In this document: positions 6,544 through 11,437 of the stretch, piece after piece | Layout of the letters: every line of letters starts with the position of its first letter | How positions within the stretch are numbered: position 1 is the stretch's first letter | NCBI GenBank assembly: GCA_017958765.1 | Contig: JAGDBY010000083.1 | Span: 1 to 11,437 of the forward strand | Reading direction: 5' to 3' | DNA: 11,437 nucleotides | Source of the DNA: Bacteroidales bacterium | GTDB lineage: Bacteria; Bacteroidota; Bacteroidia; Bacteroidales; UBA932 | Translations under genes and position numbers: made by a program | Notes under the pieces: generated by a model | Databases searched by the model: none | What the model was told of the DNA's origin: nothing | Seen by the model: only the letters and a program-made list of their open reading frames with translations

Positions 6544-7560
6544 ATGAGGTACACTGCACAGGATTTCAAAAGCAATCAGGAAGTAAGGTGGTGTCCGGGA
6601 TGCGGAGACCACGCCGTGCTGGCAGCTCTTACAAGAGCGCTGCCTGAAGTGAGCGAACAGCTTAACTACGACAAAGAGCGTTACGTTGTGGTATCGGGTA
6701 TCGGCTGCTCGTCCAGACTCCCATATTATGTGAATACTTACGGTTTCCACAGCATTCACGGCCGCGCAACAGCCATTTCCACCGGTATCAAGGTGGCCAA
6801 CCCTACACTTACGGTGTGGCAGGCCTGCGGTGACGGAGACGCTCTGGCTATCGGAGGAAACCACTTCATTCACGCTATTCGCAGAAATATTGACATCAAT
6901 ATAATACTGTTCAACAATCAGATCTACGGTCTTACCAAAGGTCAGTACAGTCCTACTTCGAAGCTCGGCGCTATCACCAAGACTTCTCCGTACGGCACTG
7001 TAGAGCACCCTTTCTCTCCGGGTATGCTTGTCCTCGGAGCGCGCGGCACATTCTTCGCCAGAAGTCTGGACACCGAGCTGAAGCTCAATCAGGAGATCTT
7101 CATCGAGGCTGCCAAGCACGACGGCACGTCAGTGTGCGAGATGCTCACCAACTGCGTCATCTTCAATGACGGTGCCCACGCCGGATTTGCCAACAAAGAG
7201 GAGAAAGAGGACCGAACCATCACACTCCGTGACGGTCAGAAGATGATCTTCGGCAAGAACCGCAACAAAGGTCTGATGCTGGCCGGAAGAAAACTGGTTG
7301 TGGTGGAGATCGGCAAGAACGGTATCACAGAGACGGATATCCTAACTCACCACTCGGATACGGTGGATTCGGGTATCCACAGCATGCTCATCAATATGAA
7401 ATATCCGGATTTCCCTGTAGCTCTGGGAGTTATCAGAAACGTGAAGGATATGACATACGATGACAACGTGCGTGACCAGCTTCTGGAAGTGAAGAGCAAA
7501 TCGACAATCCACAATATGGACGAGCTGCTCAACAGCGGAAGCACCTGGGAAGTTAAGTAA
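6544..7560 (+). CDS. korB: 2-oxoacid:ferredoxin oxidoreductase, beta subunit (probably 2-oxoglutarate)
   Basis: A 338-residue catalytic partner of KorA, holding thiamine diphosphate and a [4Fe-4S] cluster that passes electrons to ferredoxin. Near the N-terminus is WCPGCGDHAVL with Cys17 and Cys20. Cys55 (GIGCSS) and Cys204 (LTNCVIFND) complete the four likely cluster ligands. The thiamine-binding motif runs from GDGD (96-99) to the NN pair (124-125), with NNQIYGLTKGQ typical of the family. The length is typical (about 330-340). The start ATG follows a strong AGGAGG and lies 10 nt after korA. All expected residues are present, so the enzyme should be active. The ferredoxin partner is not in the window. 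Confidence 0.94.
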   Translation: MRYTAQDFKSNQEVRWCPGCGDHAVLAALTRALPEVSEQLNYDKERYVVVSGIGCSSRLPYYVNTYGFHSIHGRATAISTGIKVANPTLTVWQACGDGDALAIGGNHFIHAIRRNIDINIILFNNQIYGLTKGQYSPTSKLGAITKTSPYGTVEHPFSPGMLVLGARGTFFARSLDTELKLNQEIFIEAAKHDGTSVCEMLTNCVIFNDGAHAGFANKEEKEDRTITLRDGQKMIFGKNRNKGLMLAGRKLVVVEIGKNGITETDILTHHSDTVDSGIHSMLINMKYPDFPVALGVIRNVKDMTYDDNVRDQLLEVKSKSTIHNMDELLNSGSTWEVK

Positions 7561-7610
7561 TTACAATAAATAGGATTTTTCCATTAATAAACTTAAAACA
7601 CTACAATATC

Positions 7611-8954
7611 ATGAAAGTTAACGAAATCATGGCTGCTTTGGAGCTAAAGCACCCTGGTGAAAAAGAGTATCTTCAAGCTGTGCGCGAAGTTCTCGAATCA
7701 GTAGAAGAGGTTTACAACCAACATCCTGAGTTTGAAAAAGCTAAGATCGTTGAGAGAATTGTTGAGCCTGACCGTATCTTCACATTCAGAGTTACCTGGG
7801 TTGACGATAAGGGAGAAGTTCAGACAAATCTCGGATACCGTGTTCAATTTAATGCCGCAATCGGTCCTTACAAAGGCGGTTTGCGTTTCCACAAAGCCGT
7901 AACCCCTTCAATGTTGAAGTTCTTGGGTTTCGAGCAGACATTCAAGAATGCCCTCACTACTCTCCCTATGGGCGGCGGTAAAGGCGGTTCTGATTTCGAC
8001 CCGGTAGGAAAATCAAACGCTGAAATCGAGCGTTTCTGCCAGGCGTTTATGCTTGAACTTTGGCGCAACATCGGTCCTGACACCGACGTCCCTGCAGGTG
8101 ACGTAGGAGTAGGCGGCCGTGAGATCGGATTCCTCACAGGTATGTACAAGAAGCTCGCACGCGAGTACAATACAGGCGTTTTGACAGGTAAGGGTATGAC
8201 TTGGGGCGGCAGTATTCTCCGTCCTGAAGCAACCGGCTTCGGCGCTCTCTATTTCACTTCACAGGTTCTTGCAACTGCCGGTAAGGATATCAAAGGCAAG
8301 ACAGTGGCCATCTCAGGTTTCGGAAACGTTGCTTGGGGCGCAGCTACAAAAGCTACCGAGCTTGGCGCTAAGGTGATCGCTATCAGCGGTCCTGACGGCG
8401 TATGCCAGATCCCTGGCGGTATTACAAAAGATATGATCGACTATATGCTTGTAATGCGTGCTTCAAACCGTAACAAAGTTCAGGATATGGCTGACAAGTT
8501 CCCTGGTCAGACTACATTCGTAGCAGGCAAGAAGGCTTGGAGCGTTAAATGCGACATCGCTCTCCCTTGCGCTTTCCAGAACGAGCTTAACGAGGACGAC
8601 GCTAAACTGCTTCTCGCAAACGGTACTTGGTGCTGCTGCGAAGTTTCAAATATGGGCTGTACTCCTGAGGCTATCCACGCTTTCCAGAAAGCCGGTATTC
8701 TCTTCGCTCCGGGAAAGGCTGTAAATGCAGGCGGTGTAGCAACTTCAGGTCTCGAGATGACTCAGAATGCCGCTCACCTGGCTTGGACCGGCGAAGAAGT
8801 TGACGCTAAGCTTCACTGGATTATGTCTTCAATCCACGAGCAGTGCGTTAAGTACGGTAAGAAAGCTGACGGCACAATCGACTACGTGAAGGGTGCAAAC
8901 ATCGCCGGCTTCATGAAGGTCGCAACCGCTATGCTTGAGCAGGGAATTATCTAA
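7611..8954 (+). CDS. gdhA: NADP-type glutamate dehydrogenase
   Basis: A 447-residue hexameric glutamate dehydrogenase, exactly the length of E. coli GdhA, which aminates 2-oxoglutarate with ammonium and NAD(P)H to give glutamate. Catalytic and substrate residues are present in the expected spacing: Lys88 (PYKGGLRFH), Lys112, Lys124 (PMGGGKGGSDFDP) and Asp164 (PAGDVGVGGREIG). The Rossmann nucleotide motif SGFGNVAWGAA follows near residues 236-246. Cofactor preference is inferred from the subfamily, not proven. Codon choice differs from the kor genes, with more CGT, GTT, TCA and GCT, as expected of a very highly expressed gene. The 50-nt A/T-rich gap before it (7561-7610) probably holds its own promoter, but I found no clean TAnnTTTG match. 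A hairpin terminator follows the stop. Its product shares 2-oxoglutarate with KorAB. Confidence 0.96.
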   Translation: MKVNEIMAALELKHPGEKEYLQAVREVLESVEEVYNQHPEFEKAKIVERIVEPDRIFTFRVTWVDDKGEVQTNLGYRVQFNAAIGPYKGGLRFHKAVTPSMLKFLGFEQTFKNALTTLPMGGGKGGSDFDPVGKSNAEIERFCQAFMLELWRNIGPDTDVPAGDVGVGGREIGFLTGMYKKLAREYNTGVLTGKGMTWGGSILRPEATGFGALYFTSQVLATAGKDIKGKTVAISGFGNVAWGAATKATELGAKVIAISGPDGVCQIPGGITKDMIDYMLVMRASNRNKVQDMADKFPGQTTFVAGKKAWSVKCDIALPCAFQNELNEDDAKLLLANGTWCCCEVSNMGCTPEAIHAFQKAGILFAPGKAVNAGGVATSGLEMTQNAAHLAWTGEEVDAKLHWIMSSIHEQCVKYGKKADGTIDYVKGANIAGFMKVATAMLEQGII

Positions 8955-8977
8955 TTCCTTAATGCCGACAAAAAAAG

Positions 8978-9000
8978 AGCGTCCTTCACTGAGGGACGCT
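8978..9000. terminator. Bidirectional rho-independent terminator between gdhA and the minus-strand lipoprotein gene
   Basis: AGCGTCCTTC (8978-8987) pairs with GAGGGACGCT (8991-9000), one G-T wobble, closing a 3-base loop. It is followed by a T run (9000-9004) on the plus strand and flanked by seven A (8970-8976) on the left, which become a T run for the minus strand. It starts 24 nt after the gdhA stop. The minus-strand stop codon (9003-9005) lies in its T tract, so one hairpin serves both converging genes. Confidence 0.88.
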
Positions 9001-9002
9001 TT

Positions 9003-9434
9003 TTATTTATCTATTGCTTCCTGCCTTATGTTATCCGGGATCTTGGCGGAGATAAGGGTCATCTTCTCTCTGGTGGTATTGTTGGCAGTCATCGTAAGCG
9101 TTTTCCCTTCGGTCTCCTTGAAAACTCTGTAATCGCAGGCCCACGGAGTGCCGTCACTGTAACTTCCGGTCACAATGTTGTTGGTGCGGGTCCAGGTGCC
9201 AGTGTAGTGATAATACCTTCCGGCTCCCTTCATCTGATAGATGTTGAACTGGCCGCTGCTCAAAAACTCTATATAGACATCCACTGTCTCGCTCCCGACC
9301 ACAATGGCTTTGGTGGAGGATTCCATCTTGGTAAGCAGCCAGCTGCCGGTCACATCGTAGTTAGCGGCAGGGAACTTCTCTCCGCACCCTGTAATGGCGA
9401 GGCATACCAAGAATATGACAGCTATTCTCTTCAT
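9003..9434 (-). CDS. Small lipocalin-like lipoprotein, function unknown
   Basis: A 143-residue predicted lipoprotein. I chose ATG 9434-9432 over a GTG nine bases upstream because it gives a normal signal peptide (MKR, hydrophobic core) ending in the lipobox ITGC with Cys17, and because it overlaps the upstream protease stop by one base (TAATG). The mature part is strand-rich: it opens with DVTGSWLLTKME, then VYIEFLSSGQFNIYQ, YYHYTGTWTRTNNIVTGSYSDG and KTLTMTANNTT. This GxW start with alternating strands fits the lipocalin-like lipoproteins common in Bacteroidota, thought to form small beta-barrels that bind a ligand; no ligand can be inferred. Position after +2 of the Cys shows no obvious acidic surface-export signal, so periplasmic or outer-membrane location is open. 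Its coupling to the protease suggests a joint role. The family call is moderate; the lipoprotein call is strong. Confidence 0.82.
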   Translation of the reverse strand: MKRIAVIFLVCLAITGCGEKFPAANYDVTGSWLLTKMESSTKAIVVGSETVDVYIEFLSSGQFNIYQMKGAGRYYHYTGTWTRTNNIVTGSYSDGTPWACDYRVFKETEGKTLTMTANNTTREKMTLISAKIPDNIRQEAIDK

Positions 9435-11392
9435 TAGAACCACCCTCCGTTAGATGAAACATTGCGTTTGGCTACAATGGAAACCACCTGCTTTATCTCC
9501 TTGCCGCCTCTTACGTCGCCGCCTCCCACAACGCTTCCGCCTGCTACGGCGCTGATTGTGAGTCTGGCGGAGCCTATCTTGCCCGGGTGAACGAAGAGCT
9601 TGCCGTTGTCAGTAAACGGCGCCTCGGCAAAGTCGAGGGATGAGCTGTCCACATGGACCGACAGGAATGTGAGGTTTTCAAAACCCTCTCCGAAATAGTC
9701 CGATATGTCTATCGCCTGTCTTGAGCCTACCTGAGCGATGACTGAAGGAGTTCCCTCAATCTTCATCATCAGCTGCCAGGTGTCTATCAGGCCGGTGCCC
9801 ATTCTATTTTTATAGTAGTTCAGGTGGATGATTGACTGGCTGCCTTTGGTGACTTTGTCTCCGTGGAGCTTGTCGTCGAAGTTTGTCACCGAGGTGAGAA
9901 TCATATCCTTGTACTGGTTCAGAGAATAACTCTTGCCGAGTTTCTTGGCGTAGGAGAGTCCCAGAGCCGCTATTCCGGATACGTGAGGGCAGGCCATCGA
10001 GGTCCCCTGCATATATCCGTAGCCTCTCGGGTCAATCTCAGGAGGTAAAGTGGAAAGAATCTGCCCTGAAGGATTCTCTTTCGAAAAGATAATGCTCTCT
10101 CCGCCGGGCGCTGCTATGTTGCATCCCGGGCCGTAATTGGTATAGTAGGTAGGAAGTCCGTCGGAACCTACTGCAGTTACGGAGATCAGATCGTGATAAG
10201 CTCCCGGATAGGAAGAGAACGACAGCGCAGAGTTTCCTGAGGCGAAAATTACAATACCCCCGTTTAACACGGAGTTGTTGGCGCTCCCTTCGAAATAGCT
10301 GATAGCATCGTATTCTATACCGGCATCTGCTCTATAGGCATTGTCGGATTGATATTCAAGAGTGACTCCCCACGAGCAGGAAGCAACCGAAGCGCCGTTG
10401 TCGGCGGCATATTTAAATGCGCGGGCGGTCTGGGTAGACAGTCCTCCTTCTCCGTTGTCAAACACTTGACAGCTCATAATCCTGCATCCGTCATTGGCTC
10501 CGGAGCCGCCGGCTATACCGCTGACGCCGATGCCGTTATTGTTGACCGCGGCTATTATTCCTGCACAGTGAGTACCGTGCCCTTTATCATTGTCGCTCCT
10601 GTACCAAGATATCTGTCCGTCATCTAATACAAAATTATAGCCGTAGAAATCGTCTATAAAGCCGTTGCCGTCATCATCAACTCCAGGTGTGCCTGTCAAT
10701 TCTGCATTGTTGGTCCACATATTTGAGGCAAGGTCCGGGTGATTGTACATTACTCCTTCATCGAGCACGGCCACGACTATGCTCGGGTCTCCCGCAGACA
10801 GTTCGGCCCACACATCATATACATTTATGTCCGCACCGGCCTGTGCCGCAGGCTCGATGGATGATTCTCCCAGATTGAGATAATTCCACTGGTAGGAGAG
10901 ATACGGGTCGTTGAAGACGTTAGAGGAGCTTCTGATATAATATCTGAACGGGACAGCTTCCTTTTCCGCCTGATTGTCAGCCTTAGCAGGGAACTGAATC
11001 AGAGACACTTCCTTAAGGTCGGCCAGAGACAGTGCAACCTCTCCGAGCCCCTCTTTGGGAGATTTTGTCTGGGTGAGAGAAGGATCGATATAGAATTCAT
11101 ACCACCTGTCAAGTCCGAACTTTTTCTCAAGCTCTTCTTTGCCCGGTGTGGATGCAAATACCCTCGCCACAGAATCGATCCCTGCAATTTGTAGGCTCTC
11201 AATTATTTGAGAATCAGTCCCTTCTTCCATCTTGACCAGAACGAAAGGAGAATCGACGGTAGGATTGTTTATGATTTTAGCGGAGACCTCCGTAAAGTCA
11301 GTTCTGTAAAACTCCTTTCCCGTAAAATCTTTTGAGCAGGATACCGATGCAATTACTGCGCTGAGAATAAATATGTATCTGAGAAATCTCAT
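9434..11392 (-). CDS. S8 (subtilisin-like) serine protease lipoprotein
   Basis: A 652-residue secreted protease. The signal peptide ends at SVSCSKD, so Cys19 is the likely lipid anchor. An N-terminal domain of about 25-165 (FVLVKMEEGTDSQ..., GLDRWYEFYID) resembles the prodomain of Bacteroidota subtilases and probably acts as an intramolecular chaperone or inhibitor. The S8 domain spans about 170-535 with the whole catalytic set: Asp211 (AVLDEGV), His272 (GHGTHCAG), oxyanion Asn387 (FASGNS) and Ser465 (GTSMACPH). An acidic, glycine-containing loop at 238-248 (VDDDGNGFIDD) is a likely calcium site. The stretch from about 547 to 620 (IDISDYFGEGFENLTF...) looks like an Ig/cadherin-like domain. 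It is followed by a glycine-rich segment (618-631) and the tail SSNGGWF. ATG 11392 is the only sensible start for the signal peptide. The gene is first in a two-gene unit. Substrates and surface exposure cannot be judged. Confidence 0.94.
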   Translation of the reverse strand: MRFLRYIFILSAVIASVSCSKDFTGKEFYRTDFTEVSAKIINNPTVDSPFVLVKMEEGTDSQIIESLQIAGIDSVARVFASTPGKEELEKKFGLDRWYEFYIDPSLTQTKSPKEGLGEVALSLADLKEVSLIQFPAKADNQAEKEAVPFRYYIRSSSNVFNDPYLSYQWNYLNLGESSIEPAAQAGADINVYDVWAELSAGDPSIVVAVLDEGVMYNHPDLASNMWTNNAELTGTPGVDDDGNGFIDDFYGYNFVLDDGQISWYRSDNDKGHGTHCAGIIAAVNNNGIGVSGIAGGSGANDGCRIMSCQVFDNGEGGLSTQTARAFKYAADNGASVASCSWGVTLEYQSDNAYRADAGIEYDAISYFEGSANNSVLNGGIVIFASGNSALSFSSYPGAYHDLISVTAVGSDGLPTYYTNYGPGCNIAAPGGESIIFSKENPSGQILSTLPPEIDPRGYGYMQGTSMACPHVSGIAALGLSYAKKLGKSYSLNQYKDMILTSVTNFDDKLHGDKVTKGSQSIIHLNYYKNRMGTGLIDTWQLMMKIEGTPSVIAQVGSRQAIDISDYFGEGFENLTFLSVHVDSSSLDFAEAPFTDNGKLFVHPGKIGSARLTISAVAGGSVVGGGDVRGGKEIKQVVSIVAKRNVSSNGGWF

Positions 11393-11411
11393 ATCAGATT
11401 GTTCGCAACCA

Positions 11412-11419
11412 TAAAGTTA
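11412..11419 (-). promoter_or_regulatory. Possible -7 element for the protease/lipoprotein unit
   Basis: On the minus strand TAACTTTA matches seven of eight positions of TAnnTTTG and lies about 20 nt before the protease ATG. The matching -33 region would fall at or beyond the window end, so this cannot be confirmed. Confidence 0.25.
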
Positions 11420-11437
11420 AGGACTTATTTTATAAAA

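Noticed and set aside
7561..7610. Promoter or riboswitch before gdhA
   Set aside because: The gap is A/T-rich and probably carries a promoter, but there is no exact TAnnTTTG element and no stable fold, so no site can be named.
9207..9437. Plus-strand frame over the lipocalin-like gene
   Set aside because: It overlaps a lipoprotein gene with a clear signal peptide, and its own product shows no known features.
1..11437. CRISPR arrays, tRNA/rRNA genes, insertion sequences or long repeats
   Set aside because: No regularly spaced repeats, RNA-gene patterns, transposase motifs or terminal inverted repeats were seen.

Overview
The window looks like chromosomal DNA from a member of the Bacteroidales (phylum Bacteroidota). 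The evidence is the gene order NAD kinase - isoprenyl transferase - BamA - two OmpH/Skp chaperones, a two-subunit 2-oxoacid:ferredoxin oxidoreductase with fused gamma and alpha domains, SCSK-type lipoprotein signals, and a TAnnTTTG-type -7 promoter element. Base composition is near balanced. The genus cannot be fixed from sequence alone.

Plus strand, 1-7560: a tightly packed run of genes. It begins with the 3' end of nadK, then uppS (ATGA overlap), bamA, two ompH-like chaperone genes (gaps of 2 and 6 nt), and korA/korB (gaps of 9 and 10 nt). It joins polyprenyl-phosphate carrier synthesis and outer-membrane protein assembly to a ferredoxin-dependent 2-oxoacid oxidoreductase. gdhA (7611-8954) follows after a 50-nt gap. 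KorAB and Gdh meet at 2-oxoglutarate, which suggests KorAB acts on that substrate. A hairpin with A and T tracts on its two sides (about 8978-9000) sits between converging genes and can terminate transcription from both directions.

Minus strand, 11392-9003: a two-gene unit. A secreted S8 (subtilisin-like) lipoprotein protease with an intact catalytic set is followed by a small lipocalin-like lipoprotein whose start codon shares one base with the protease stop codon (TAATG).

The most striking observation is that two neighbouring, normally essential genes are both interrupted by single-base lesions. uppS has an in-frame TAG at 919-921, exactly where the family has a Gln, and a full conserved C-terminus continues in frame to 1041. 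bamA has lost one base at the GGG run 1304-1306, splitting it into a signal-peptide/POTRA1 fragment and the remaining protein. The nadK end just upstream also has two unusual substitutions in its most conserved motif. No comparable defect is seen from 1310 onward. Sequencing or assembly error at low coverage is the simplest reading, but genuine mutation is not excluded. The other genes are largely housekeeping, and I see no convincing wholly new system. The protease/lipocalin pair is the best candidate for an uncharacterised functional unit.
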